DNA of 64,000 nt from Leucobacter sp. UCMA 4100 (GCF_027853335.1 NZ_JAFEUS010000002.1:620001-684000); one strand, 5' to 3'. Shown: positions 24,118 to 32,192, numbered from the stretch's first letter. Numbers and translations: made by a program. The notes: a model not told the origin generated them from the sequence alone.

Positions 24118-25140
24118 TTAGTTCGCGGGGTTGACAGCGTCGAAGACCGTTTCAGTCCACTTCGGGGTCCATGAGTCATAGAGAGGCTGAAGCGCTTCAC
24201 GGAAGGCTGCGATCTCTTCTGGGCTCAGCTCATCGACCTGCATCTCTTCCTTGAACTCAACGAGCTGTTCGTCTTCGCGGTCACGGCTCATCTTGATCTG
24301 GAACTCGTTCGCCTCGTCAGCAGCTTCCTGCACGATGGCCTGGTCCTCTTCTGAGAGCTCGTTCCACATGTCAAGGCTCATGCCGAGCAGAAGGGGGTCG
24401 TACACGTAGTTCAGAATAGAAAGATAGTCCTGAACCTCGGGCAGGCCGCCACTGTAGATGACATCGAAGGGGTTCTCCTGGCCATCGATCGTGCCGTTCT
24501 GCAGCGAAGTGAAGACCTCGGCGAAGTTCATCGCAACAGGGTCAGCACCGAGTGACTTGTACATGTCAATGAAGAGCTCTGAACCGGCGACACGGAACTT
24601 GAGGTTCTTGAAGTCTTCTGGCTTCGTGATCGCGTGCTTGCTGTTGGTGATCTGGCGGAAACCGCTCTCACCGAAGCCGAGCAGCTTGACGCCCTGCTCC
24701 TCAGCGAGTTCCTTGTATGCATCGAGACCGGTCGCGGCGATAACCTCATCGGCCTGTGCGTAGTCATCGAAGAGGAACGGAGCCGTGATCGCGCTGAAGC
24801 GTGGGTCGATACCCGAGTAGATGATGGGTGAGTTGTACGAGAACGCCTTCTGCCCGCTCATGAGCTGCTCGACGCCAGCGGCTGGATCGCCGCCCGAGAG
24901 CTGCTCATTACCGAACACGTTCAGCGTCATGCGGCCATCTGACTTTTCAGCGAGAAGCTCACCAAACTTTTCTGCGCCGGCGTACCAGGTTGACGTGTCA
25001 CCGACGGTGACCGTCATGTCCCAGTCATACGATTTCTTATCTGCCGAGTCGGCCCCTCCGCCGCCACCGTTGCCTGAGCATCCGGTGAGCATGAGAGCTG
25101 CGATTGCGGTAAGCCCTACAGCGACCTTGCTGATTTTCAT
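24118..25140 (-). CDS. dctP: TRAP transporter substrate-binding lipoprotein (DctP family)
   Basis: Extracytoplasmic binding protein, 340 residues. The signal peptide ends in lipobox LTGC (Cys about 20), so it is tethered to the membrane outside the cell, as expected in a Gram-positive. Family features include GNEQLSGGDPAAGVEQL, KNLKFRVAGSELFIDMYKSLGADPVAMNFAEVFTSLQNG around the conserved binding Arg, and DGQENP. The ligand is not readable. ATG 25140 follows a strong GGAGGAGG; a longer frame reaches 25320 but would bury the signal peptide. First gene of the TRAP-SDR transcript. Confidence 0.92.
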   Translation of the reverse strand: MKISKVAVGLTAIAALMLTGCSGNGGGGGADSADKKSYDWDMTVTVGDTSTWYAGAEKFGELLAEKSDGRMTLNVFGNEQLSGGDPAAGVEQLMSGQKAFSYNSPIIYSGIDPRFSAITAPFLFDDYAQADEVIAATGLDAYKELAEEQGVKLLGFGESGFRQITNSKHAITKPEDFKNLKFRVAGSELFIDMYKSLGADPVAMNFAEVFTSLQNGTIDGQENPFDVIYSGGLPEVQDYLSILNYVYDPLLLGMSLDMWNELSEEDQAIVQEAADEANEFQIKMSRDREDEQLVEFKEEMQVDELSPEEIAAFREALQPLYDSWTPKWTETVFDAVNPAN

Positions 25141-25240
25141 GACTCCTCCTCCATTGAGAGTTAGCTGTATTGGGTATCTACAGGTTGTGCCCATCTTCTG
25201 CGCCGAGGGGTATTCGACCGAAGACATCCAACATTCAGGA

Positions 25241-25251
25241 TGGTAATACCA
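25241..25251. promoter_or_regulatory. Palindrome TGGTAATACCA, candidate operator of the TRAP operon
   Basis: Perfect TGGTA-N-TACCA, about 105 nt upstream of the dctP start. Identical except for the central base to the site at 21056-21066 before the PPC gene, which points to co-regulation of the two transcripts (inference). Confidence 0.6.
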
Positions 25252-25372
25252 AAGGCACAGTAACACAGGTTTGCTACACATTGCGCATCGCCCAAGCCCG
25301 GAGTCCTGTCCACTATTCACAAGAAAACGAGGGGACCAAGCAAAAAGTTTGGCTCAGTGAGTAGCCACGCGC

Positions 25373-25401
25373 TTGGTCCAACATTGGGTTTCTTGGGCCA
25401 A
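25373..25401. promoter_or_regulatory. Two TTGGNCCAA palindromes spaced 20 bp
   Basis: TTGGTCCAA (25373-25381) and TTGGGCCAA (25393-25401) start exactly 20 bp apart, about two helical turns, on the same face of the DNA. This looks like a tandem operator, placed between the divergent dctP and AEC promoters. Confidence 0.55.
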
Positions 25402-25521
25402 ACAATAGGAAAAATCCGGTAGCACCAATTTTTTCACGCGTGGTTTACACTGTGAACGACGATCATTCGGGCTCCCTCTTCGCTGCCCGGCACCCCAGCA
25501 GAGATCGGAGATCTCAACCCC

Positions 25522-26460
25522 ATGCAAGCCATTTTGACGGTGCTTCTTCCCCTTTTCATCGTCATTCTTGTCGGATTCGTGGCGAGCTACAGCGATCGCT
25601 TCGCGCGCGCCGAAAGCTCCATTAACGCCCTCGTCTTCAACGTCGCTTTACCGGCCCTGCTCTTCATGGCGGTGCTCGATGGCACACCACTCGACAGCTT
25701 TCCGGCGCAGTATCCGTTTCTCATCATCCTGACGCTCGTCGCAACCTCGCTGATACTGTTCGGCTTCATCTTTTTTGCCGGAAAACGGACCGCTCGAGTC
25801 GCGGCGCAGGTCGCCATGGGCGGCGCGTACGGCAACGTGGTGTACTTTGCGATTCCCATTGCCATGGGGCTTTTCGGGCCGATCGCGGGCGTCACCGTTG
25901 GCATCGGCCAGATGGTGCACAACCTGCTCTACATGATTTTTTACCCCGTCGTCGTCAGCGTGCTGCCCGACGGGAACCGTGTCTCGTTCTGGCAGATCAC
26001 GAAGAAGGCCGTGCTCTTCAACCCAGTCGCAATGAGTATTGTGCTCGGGCTGGCCTACGGCTATTCGGGACTTCCGATGCCAACGCTCGTGGCCGATCCG
26101 CTCAATCTGCTTGGCCAGATCGCCACCCCGGGTGCCCTCTTTTGCATCGGGCTCACCTTTCGGCAGTCGTTTCGCGCGTTTACGAGCGGATCGGTCAAGA
26201 CGCTCGACCTCACCGTCAGCGTCATCGGCAAGCTCGTTCTGCTTCCGCTCATCACCATTTTCGTCGTGCGCGTCGTCTTCCCCGGCATGAGCGAGGTATG
26301 GGCGAGCAGCATGATTCTCATGGCCGCAATGCCGACCTCAACGACCGCCTACCTCGCAAGCGTCGAGTACGACGACGATGCGAACCTTTTGGCGGCAACG
26401 GTCGTGGCGACAAGTCTTTGCTCGGTCATTACCATTCCCATTTTCTTACTCATGCTCTAA
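25522..26460 (+). CDS. AEC family permease (auxin efflux carrier-like)
   Basis: Ten-helix AEC-family membrane transporter, 312 residues, hydrophobic throughout. Family marks include LNVALPALLF-like FNVALPALLFMAVL near the N-terminus, YGNVVYFAIPIAMGLFG, and TSTTAYLAS in the C-terminal half. Bacterial members such as MdcF and MleP move malonate, malate or other organic anions. It is divergent from the TRAP operon and shares its control region, so it may export a product or import the same class of acid (inference). ATG 25522; no strong Shine-Dalgarno. Confidence 0.88.
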   Translation: MQAILTVLLPLFIVILVGFVASYSDRFARAESSINALVFNVALPALLFMAVLDGTPLDSFPAQYPFLIILTLVATSLILFGFIFFAGKRTARVAAQVAMGGAYGNVVYFAIPIAMGLFGPIAGVTVGIGQMVHNLLYMIFYPVVVSVLPDGNRVSFWQITKKAVLFNPVAMSIVLGLAYGYSGLPMPTLVADPLNLLGQIATPGALFCIGLTFRQSFRAFTSGSVKTLDLTVSVIGKLVLLPLITIFVVRVVFPGMSEVWASSMILMAAMPTSTTAYLASVEYDDDANLLAATVVATSLCSVITIPIFLLML

Positions 26461-26620
26461 ACGTGCGTCGGGCCCGCGCCCACTTACTCCGGCTGCACAC
26501 CGGATACACGGCTTGCCATCAGCCAGGGCTCACCTGAGACCCTAAGAGTGTGCAAAAATGGGTCAGTGCCATCTCGCGTCGCACACCATTTCGGCAGAAG
26601 GACTCAAAGGACTCACCCGT

Positions 26621-28087
26621 ATGACCGGCATTGTTGGAATCGTTTCACAAGAACTCGCAAACCAGCAGATTTACGACAGCCTTCTCCTCTTGCAGCACCG
26701 TGGCCAGGATGCCACCGGTATTGCGACCGATGACGGCAGCCGTTTTCACATGTACCGAGCCAGGGGCCAGGTGCGCGAGGCGTACCGCACCCGCGACATG
26801 CGCGCTCTGCTCGGCAACATCGGCGTGGGGCATGTGCGTGGCTTCACCGCGGGCGAGGCCGCGAGCGAGGAAGAGTCGCAGCCCTACTACGTCAACGCCC
26901 CATACGGCCTCATCATGGTGCACAATGGCCACCTCACGAACACCCGTGAGCTCTCGGCCGAGATGTACAACATCGACCGCCGTCACCTCAACACGACCTC
27001 TGACACCGAGATTCTGCTCAACGTGCTCGCGAACGAGCTCGAAGACAGCGTCTCGGGCCGCGGCCTTGAACTCACCGACGATCAGGTCTTCGAGGCGGTG
27101 AGCCGCCTGCACGATCGCGTCGAGGGCTCCTACTCGGCCATCGCCCTCATTTCGGGCCACGGCCTCATTGCGTTTCGCGATCCCTTTGGCATTCGCCCGC
27201 TCGTACTCGGTCGTCGCGAGCATGCCTCTGGCAGAACCGAGTGGATCGTCGCCTCCGAGTCTCTCGTACTCGAGTCTGCCGGCTACGAGCTCGTGCGCGA
27301 CGTCACTCCGGGAGAAGCGATTCTCATCGCGCCCGACGGCGAGATGATCTCGCGCCAGTGCGCTAAACAGTCGACGCTCGTTCCCTGCTCGTTCGAGTAC
27401 ATCTACCTCGCCCGCCCAGACTCGGTCATCAGCGATATTCCCGTCTACGATGCCCGGCTACGTCTCGGCGACGTGCTCGCCGAGCAGATCGAACAGGCCG
27501 TTCCCTCTGGCACGATTGACGTTGTCATGCCCATTCCCGATTCGGCCCGCCCGAGCGCCATGGAGGCGGCCCACCGCCTCGGCATCACCTACCGTGAAGG
27601 GTTCTACAAGAACCGCTATATCGGCCGCACCTTCATCATGCCCGGCCAGACCGTGCGCCGAAAGGGCGTGCGCCAGAAGCTCAATGCCATGGGCATCGAG
27701 TTCAAGGGCAAAAACGTGCTCATCGTCGACGATTCGATCGTGCGCGGCACGACCTCGCTGCAGATCGTTGAGATGGCCCGCCAAGCCGGCGCAGCGTCGG
27801 TCATCTTCGCCTCAGCGGCACCGGAGGTCAAGCACCCCCATGTCTACGGGATCAATATGCCGTCACGCAAGGAACTCATCGCACACGGGCGCTCAAATGA
27901 TGAGATCGCGCGCATGATCGGCGCCGACCAACTCATCTATCAGTCGGTTGAGGGCATGAACCGCGCCATTCTCGCCGGCCAAAGCGAGGTCAAGGCGCTC
28001 GAGAACAGCTGCTTCACGGGCGAGTACATTGCGGGTAACGTCAACGACGAATACCTCCGCTGGGTCGAGGCAAACCTCGACAGCTAG
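26621..28087 (+). CDS. purF: Amidophosphoribosyltransferase, E. coli-like, with Thr in place of the catalytic Cys
   Basis: First committed step of purine synthesis: PRPP plus glutamine gives phosphoribosylamine. The 488 residues align throughout with the E. coli type, for example LQHRGQDATGIA, HNGHL, NTTSDTE, ARPDSVI, NRYIGRTFIMPGQ and the PRPP loop VLIVDDSIVRGTTS. The mature N-terminus should be Cys (MCGIVG); here it is MTGIVG, codon ACC. Oxyanion Asn-Gly and the Asp of the glutamine site are kept. The enzyme could use Thr, use ammonia only, or be inactive with glutamine. ATG 26621 with AAAGGA upstream fits the family; the frame continues to 26558 without conserved sequence. It is inverted relative to purM. 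Confidence 0.93.
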   Translation: MTGIVGIVSQELANQQIYDSLLLLQHRGQDATGIATDDGSRFHMYRARGQVREAYRTRDMRALLGNIGVGHVRGFTAGEAASEEESQPYYVNAPYGLIMVHNGHLTNTRELSAEMYNIDRRHLNTTSDTEILLNVLANELEDSVSGRGLELTDDQVFEAVSRLHDRVEGSYSAIALISGHGLIAFRDPFGIRPLVLGRREHASGRTEWIVASESLVLESAGYELVRDVTPGEAILIAPDGEMISRQCAKQSTLVPCSFEYIYLARPDSVISDIPVYDARLRLGDVLAEQIEQAVPSGTIDVVMPIPDSARPSAMEAAHRLGITYREGFYKNRYIGRTFIMPGQTVRRKGVRQKLNAMGIEFKGKNVLIVDDSIVRGTTSLQIVEMARQAGAASVIFASAAPEVKHPHVYGINMPSRKELIAHGRSNDEIARMIGADQLIYQSVEGMNRAILAGQSEVKALENSCFTGEYIAGNVNDEYLRWVEANLDS

Positions 28088-28102
28088 CACCAGCCGAACA
28101 GA

Positions 28103-28142
28103 GCAAAACCCCCGCGATTCCTCGGAGTCGCGGGGGTTTTGC
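28103..28142. terminator. Bidirectional terminator between purF and tatA
   Basis: A 15-bp stem (28103-28117/28128-28142), extendable by 4 pairs with one G-U, flanked by AAAA and TTTT so it works on both strands. Serves convergent purF and tatA. Confidence 0.93.
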
Positions 28143-28172
28143 GTTGCGGCGTTAGGCGCCGAGTTCGCGCGA

Positions 28173-28508
28173 TTAGTCGGCGCGAGGGGTTTCTGTTGCA
28201 GCAGCCTGCTGACGCAGCGCCTCGGCCTCAGCCTTGGCTGCCGCTGCCTCAGCACGGGCCTGGGCGAGCTCGGCCTGAGCCTGCTCTGCCTCAGTGAGTG
28301 CTACGGTAGCGGCCTCGCCTGACGCCTCGACTGCTGGAACAGTCGCGTCACCCTTCTCAGAAGTGATGTCGTCGCTGCTGACCTCTTTTTTCAGAATTTT
28401 CATCGACTGCCCCAGCGATTTCGCGAGTGCGGGCAGCTTCGGTGCACCAAACAAGAGCAACACGATAAAGAGAATGACAATGAGGGTTGGCCCCGAAAGA
28501 TTAGGCAT
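28173..28508 (-). CDS. tatA: Sec-independent translocase protein TatA
   Basis: Pore-forming subunit of the twin-arginine export pathway. The 111 residues have one N-terminal membrane helix (TLIVILFIVLLLFG), the hinge FGAPKLP, the amphipathic helix ALAKSLGQSMKILKKEV, and then an Ala/Glu-rich predicted coiled coil (about 65-105) longer than in minimal TatA. No tatC or tatB is adjacent. It is the last gene of a minus-strand group with the next small membrane protein. Confidence 0.93.
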   Translation of the reverse strand: MPNLSGPTLIVILFIVLLLFGAPKLPALAKSLGQSMKILKKEVSSDDITSEKGDATVPAVEASGEAATVALTEAEQAQAELAQARAEAAAAKAEAEALRQQAAATETPRAD

Positions 28509-28537
28509 TATTGTCTCCGATCACGGTAATGGCTTCA

Positions 28538-28975
28538 TTATTGCACGTCAGTGTGAACGGCTACTCCAGAACCACGTTTGCGACGAGCGAAGAGGTTGAG
28601 AATGAGCCCAAGGAGGGCCCCTGCGAAGAGCCCGATTGCAGCGCCAAGCACGAGCATAAACCCTGCGATCTGACGCATCTCGTAGAGCGCTTCAGGATCA
28701 ACGGGGCGCAGCAGCGTGAGAATCACTGCGAGCACGCCGCCAATGATCGCCCCAACGATCAGCAGTCGCCCGAAGCGAACCGAACGCTGAATCGAAACAT
28801 CTACCTGCTCTTCAGTCACCACGGGTTCACTCATGACCGGTGCGGCTTCGGTTGCCTCTGCCGGGTCGTGAACGTCGGCTGCATCGGCCTGCATCGGGGC
28901 ATCGGTCGCGACGCCCTCGTGCGCCCCTTGCCCGGGGTCTTGCGCTCCCGCAGGAGTCGCGTTTTGCTCATTCAT
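28538..28975 (-). CDS. Small two-helix membrane protein with acidic N-terminus
   Basis: 145 residues. The first 58 are disordered, rich in Ala, Asp and Glu. Two membrane segments follow (about 68-88 and 103-126), then a basic tail (RRKRG). I do not recognise a family. It lies 29 nt upstream of tatA on the same strand, so the two are probably co-transcribed. The ATG at 28975 lacks a clear Shine-Dalgarno; GAGAAT lies 6 nt upstream, a poor -10 match. Confidence 0.75.
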   Translation of the reverse strand: MNEQNATPAGAQDPGQGAHEGVATDAPMQADAADVHDPAEATEAAPVMSEPVVTEEQVDVSIQRSVRFGRLLIVGAIIGGVLAVILTLLRPVDPEALYEMRQIAGFMLVLGAAIGLFAGALLGLILNLFARRKRGSGVAVHTDVQ

Positions 28976-29032
28976 ACACCCATTCTCGCACTTCCTGGCT
29001 CAAAGAATGCCACGCTGGCCGACCGTGCAGCC

Positions 29033-29425
29033 TTAGGCGGCGCCGTTACCGGTTGACCCCATGAGCGGCAGCTGATCGGTGAGGTCGGCACGGGTGCCCG
29101 AAGCGGTCGCCCGATGCTCGGCGAGCGCCTGTTGCCAACTCATCTGGCCGAGCGCGAGCGCGATCCACGTTTCTGCGTCGCACTCGATCACGTTGGGTGG
29201 CGTGCCTCTGGTGTGCCGGGGTCCCTCAACGCACTGGGCCGCACCAAATGGCGGAACCCTCACCTCAAGCGTGTTGCCGGGAAAGCGCTCGGTGAGCTCT
29301 TCGAGCAAGAACCGCACGGCGGTTGCGAGCACCGGACGTGGTACCTGCTCGCCAGCCTCGATCGCTTGTTGCGCCTCGCGCACTGCCCCCGCGCCATCGG
29401 CCGCCCGGATTCTTCTCTTTGCCAT
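29033..29425 (-). CDS. Sterol carrier family protein (Rv0807-like)
   Basis: 130 residues matching the small actinobacterial sterol-carrier-like family found next to purF in mycobacteria: the N-terminal basic RAADGAGAVREAQ helix, then TVRFLLEEL-like AVRFLLEELTERFPGNTLEVRVPP, a central TPPNVIECDAETWIALALG and a closing Trp helix. Ligand and role are unknown. Its presence near purF and purD supports the idea that this neighbourhood derives from the SCP-purF-purM order. Confidence 0.82.
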   Translation of the reverse strand: MAKRRIRAADGAGAVREAQQAIEAGEQVPRPVLATAVRFLLEELTERFPGNTLEVRVPPFGAAQCVEGPRHTRGTPPNVIECDAETWIALALGQMSWQQALAEHRATASGTRADLTDQLPLMGSTGNGAA

Positions 29426-29491
29426 GCCACCTATTGTGCCGTCTCCTCGCTGGGCGTGTGCGGCAGAGCCAAGAATGTCACCGCAACCGGC

Positions 29492-29497
29492 TATTCT
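29492..29497 (+). promoter_or_regulatory. -10 box (TATTCT) of likely leaderless purD
   Basis: TATTCT fits TANNNT and ends 6 nt before the purD GTG, which has no Shine-Dalgarno. Confidence 0.5.
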
Positions 29498-29503
29498 TGA
29501 AGC

Positions 29504-30790
29504 GTGAAGATTTTGGTTTTGGGTTCAGGTGCTCGCGAGCACGCAATTGTTGATTCTCTTCTACGCGAAGAAGCGGGCCACGAGGTATGGTGTGCACCCG
29601 GCAACGCAGGAATGCCGTGTGAACGCATTCTCGGTGTCGATGTCACCGACCCGGCTGCCGTCACCGAGCTCGCAACCGAGCGAGGCGCAGAGCTCGTCGT
29701 GGTCGGCCCTGAGGCTCCCCTCGTCGCTGGGGTCGCCGACCCGCTTCGCGCGGCAGGCATTCCCGTCTTTGGGCCGAGCAAAGCAGCAGCGCAGCTCGAG
29801 GGCTCAAAAGCATTCGCGAAGCGCATCATGGCCGAAGCTGGGGTTCCCACCGGCCGAGCTTCGTACGTAGCCTCACGCGACGAAGCAACCGAGGTACTTG
29901 CCGAGTACGGCGCCCCCTACGTCATCAAGGCCGACGGGCTCGCCGCGGGCAAAGGGGTGCTCGTCACCGAAGACCTCGAGGCCGCGCTCGACCACGTCGC
30001 GACCTGGGCTCCTCACGGCGAGGTGCTCGTCGAAGAGTTCCTCTCGGGCCCCGAGGTTTCGCTCTTCTTCTTCGCAGACGGCCACAACGTGCTGCCGCTC
30101 GCGCCGGCGCAAGACTTCAAGCGCATTTTCGACAACGATGAGGGCCCGAATACGGGCGGTATGGGCTCATACTCACCGCTTCCCTGGCTCGAGACCGACG
30201 CCGTTCAGCGCATTACCGACGAGGTTGCCGTTCCCACCGTTCGTCAGCTTGAGAGCGAGGGCACTCCCTTCGTCGGTCTGCTCTACTGCGGCCTCATTCT
30301 CACCGAGCAGGGCATTAAGGTCATTGAGTTCAACGCTCGCTTCGGTGATCCCGAGACACAGGTCGTGCTGCCCCGCATGACCTCGGCGCTCAGCGCCTAC
30401 CTGCTCGCGTCGGCCGAGGGCCGCCTCGACCAGCTCCCAGCGCCGGCCTTTTCTGACGATGCCGCCGTGTGTGTTGTGCTCGCAAGCGAGGGCTACCCGG
30501 GCGAGGTCGCAACGGGACGCCCCATCACGGGCATCAACGATGCTGAGGCACTCGATGCCTGCGTGCGCGTCATTCACGCCGCAACCGAGCTTCCAAACGG
30601 CCCTTCAGCCGAGCCCGTCAAACAGCCCGAGATGCTTATCGCCACGGGCGGCCGTGTGCTGAGCGTCGTCGCTCTTGCCGAGTCGCTCGCGACGGCCCGT
30701 GGCCTCGCACACGATGCTCTCGCACGCATCTCACTTGAGGGCTCGCAGCACCGCACCGACATTGCGGCTCGTGCCGCGGCGGCTGAGTAG
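29504..30790 (+). CDS. purD: Phosphoribosylamine-glycine ligase (GAR synthetase)
   Basis: Second step of purine synthesis: phosphoribosylamine, glycine and ATP give GAR. The 428 residues are full length: N-terminal domain with LVLGSGAREHAI, an ATP-grasp domain with YVIKADGLAAGKGVLV, VEEFLSGPEVS and FNARFGDPETQ, and the C-terminal GARS domain. It uses the product of PurF, whose catalytic residue is altered here. Start GTG at 29504 with a TANNNT box 6 nt before, so probably leaderless. Followed by a strong terminator. Confidence 0.96.
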   Translation: MKILVLGSGAREHAIVDSLLREEAGHEVWCAPGNAGMPCERILGVDVTDPAAVTELATERGAELVVVGPEAPLVAGVADPLRAAGIPVFGPSKAAAQLEGSKAFAKRIMAEAGVPTGRASYVASRDEATEVLAEYGAPYVIKADGLAAGKGVLVTEDLEAALDHVATWAPHGEVLVEEFLSGPEVSLFFFADGHNVLPLAPAQDFKRIFDNDEGPNTGGMGSYSPLPWLETDAVQRITDEVAVPTVRQLESEGTPFVGLLYCGLILTEQGIKVIEFNARFGDPETQVVLPRMTSALSAYLLASAEGRLDQLPAPAFSDDAAVCVVLASEGYPGEVATGRPITGINDAEALDACVRVIHAATELPNGPSAEPVKQPEMLIATGGRVLSVVALAESLATARGLAHDALARISLEGSQHRTDIAARAAAAE

Positions 30791-30831
30791 CAACGTCGGG
30801 CCCTGCCCCGTTCCACGCTGACCAAGAAAGC

Positions 30832-30864
30832 AAGGGCGGCTCACCTGAGTGGTGAGCCGCCCTT
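30832..30864 (+). terminator. Terminator after purD
   Basis: Perfect 14-bp stem (30832-30845/30851-30864) with a 5-nt loop, 41 nt past the purD stop. Flanking CCAAGAA and TTCTTGG can extend the pairing. It also faces the convergent SRPBCC gene. Confidence 0.85.
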
Positions 30865-30906
30865 TGTTCTTGGCGTGTGAGGGTATCGTTCGTCACCCTT
30901 CAGCGA

Positions 30907-32151
30907 TTATTCGCCGCGAAGCAGGCGTTCCCACTCTGAGGTTTCATCGACGTCGACGGGTTCTTCAACCCCGAGGTCGGCGGTGATTTGGATTCCGCCG
31001 GTCTCGGTGAATGGAGCCCCTACCTCGGGCAGCAGGATCGCATCTGCTGGGTCGAAGGTTTCGCCCTCAACAACGTCGTCTTGCACGATCTCGATGATGC
31101 TCTGGTCGCCCGTGAGCACCGACTCGAAGCTCTGCTCGACTTCGCCACCCTCGGTGTGCTCAGCCTCGTCTTCTGCGGCTTCATTCGGCGCACTGTCGCC
31201 GCTCTCGGCAGCATCCGTTTCAGGGAGCTCACTCACGGGAGCTTCACCGTCGTCAGTGTCGTCGAGCGCATCAATCACGGTGGTCGGGTTCGCATCTTCA
31301 TCGACAAGTTCGATAACGGTAGTTTCTTGCACGTCATCATCGATCTGGTCGAGCACGGCCGTCTCGTTCAGATCTGTCTCGTCGAGTTGCACCTCAACGG
31401 TGTCGTCATCGCCCTCGTCAGCGTCTTCAGCCTCATCGGCTTCATCTGAGTCGCCAGCTTCGTCTGCGTCGTCAGACTCTGATGCTTCTTCATCGGCTTC
31501 AACGGCTGCGACTGGCTCTTCATCGATGATGGCATCGCCGTCAGCTTCAAGCGCTTCGTCGGCATCAACCGCATCGACAGCTTCAACGGTCCCGGCTTCG
31601 AGGTCTCCGGCTAGCTCGGCCTCTGCATCCTCAAGCTCGAACTCGGCGTCGGCTGAGAGCTCCTCCGCGACGTCTTCGGCCGCATCGGCTTCGTCAGCGT
31701 CGTCGTCGAGATCTCCTAAAGCCGTCACCGCAACAGCAGCGGCTTCGGGGTCTTCAGCGTTCAAGGAGAGTGCCTCGAGCGTCTGTTCCCAGTGCGAAGT
31801 CTCGGCTTGCACGCGGCTCGTCGCATCGGCGAGTGTGGCGAAGCCTGATTCGATCACGGTTACCCGTGTTTGGTCGAAGTCTTCGTCTTCGGGGCGAAGC
31901 ATCACCACAACGGTGCGTGCGTTCTCTGCCCCCTCGTCGGCCCAACGGAACCCGAGCGTGAGCCCTTCGACGAGCACATCGACCGTACCGTGCTGCCCGC
32001 GGGCATCAATGACGGCCCCGCCAAGCTCGAGCTCAATGTCGGTTTCGGGCCACCATGCCGAACGCGCCGTGGCGTCGCTCAACATGGCCCAAACCGTCTC
32101 TTGCGGCGCGTTTACGGTGCGTCGTACTACGACCGGTCCAAGATCAGACAT
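30907..32151 (-). CDS. SRPBCC-domain protein with very long acidic tail
   Basis: 414 residues. Positions 1-130 form a START/SRPBCC-like ligand-binding fold (VVVRRTVNAPQETVWAMLSDA, WWPETDIELELGG). From about 140 to 390 the chain is one Asp/Glu/Ala-rich disordered region with few basic residues, including repeated VIELVDEDA-, VLDQIDDD- and VIDALDD-type units. Ligand and function unknown; the tail suggests a Ca2+- or protein-binding, highly charged linker (inference). ATG 32151 has GGAGG 6 nt upstream; a longer frame to 32262 is not supported. Confidence 0.78.
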   Translation of the reverse strand: MSDLGPVVVRRTVNAPQETVWAMLSDATARSAWWPETDIELELGGAVIDARGQHGTVDVLVEGLTLGFRWADEGAENARTVVVMLRPEDEDFDQTRVTVIESGFATLADATSRVQAETSHWEQTLEALSLNAEDPEAAAVAVTALGDLDDDADEADAAEDVAEELSADAEFELEDAEAELAGDLEAGTVEAVDAVDADEALEADGDAIIDEEPVAAVEADEEASESDDADEAGDSDEADEAEDADEGDDDTVEVQLDETDLNETAVLDQIDDDVQETTVIELVDEDANPTTVIDALDDTDDGEAPVSELPETDAAESGDSAPNEAAEDEAEHTEGGEVEQSFESVLTGDQSIIEIVQDDVVEGETFDPADAILLPEVGAPFTETGGIQITADLGVEEPVDVDETSEWERLLRGE

Positions 32152-32192
32152 GTGCCCTCCAGTGCATCTAACGTTCGAAAGCAGTGTACCGC

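Larger units (their letters stand above)
25141..25521. promoter_or_regulatory. 381-bp divergent control region between dctP and the AEC transporter
   Basis: No gene is supported here. It contains the TGGTAATACCA palindrome (25241-25251), a pair of TTGGNCCAA palindromes 20 bp apart (25373-25401) and an imperfect dyad at 25443-25457 (GTTTACA-C-TGTGAAC) overlapping a TACACT -10-like box toward the AEC gene. The region is visibly richer in A and T than the flanking genes. Confidence 0.6.

Noticed and set aside
25443-25457. CRP/FNR-like site in the AEC promoter
   Set aside because: The dyad GTTTACA-C-TGTGAAC is imperfect and overlaps a -10-like box; not enough to name a regulator.
26558-26620. 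Longer PurF start that would bring in a Cys
   Set aside because: The added 21 residues contain a Cys but not next to the GIVG motif, resemble no known propeptide and lack a better ribosome site.
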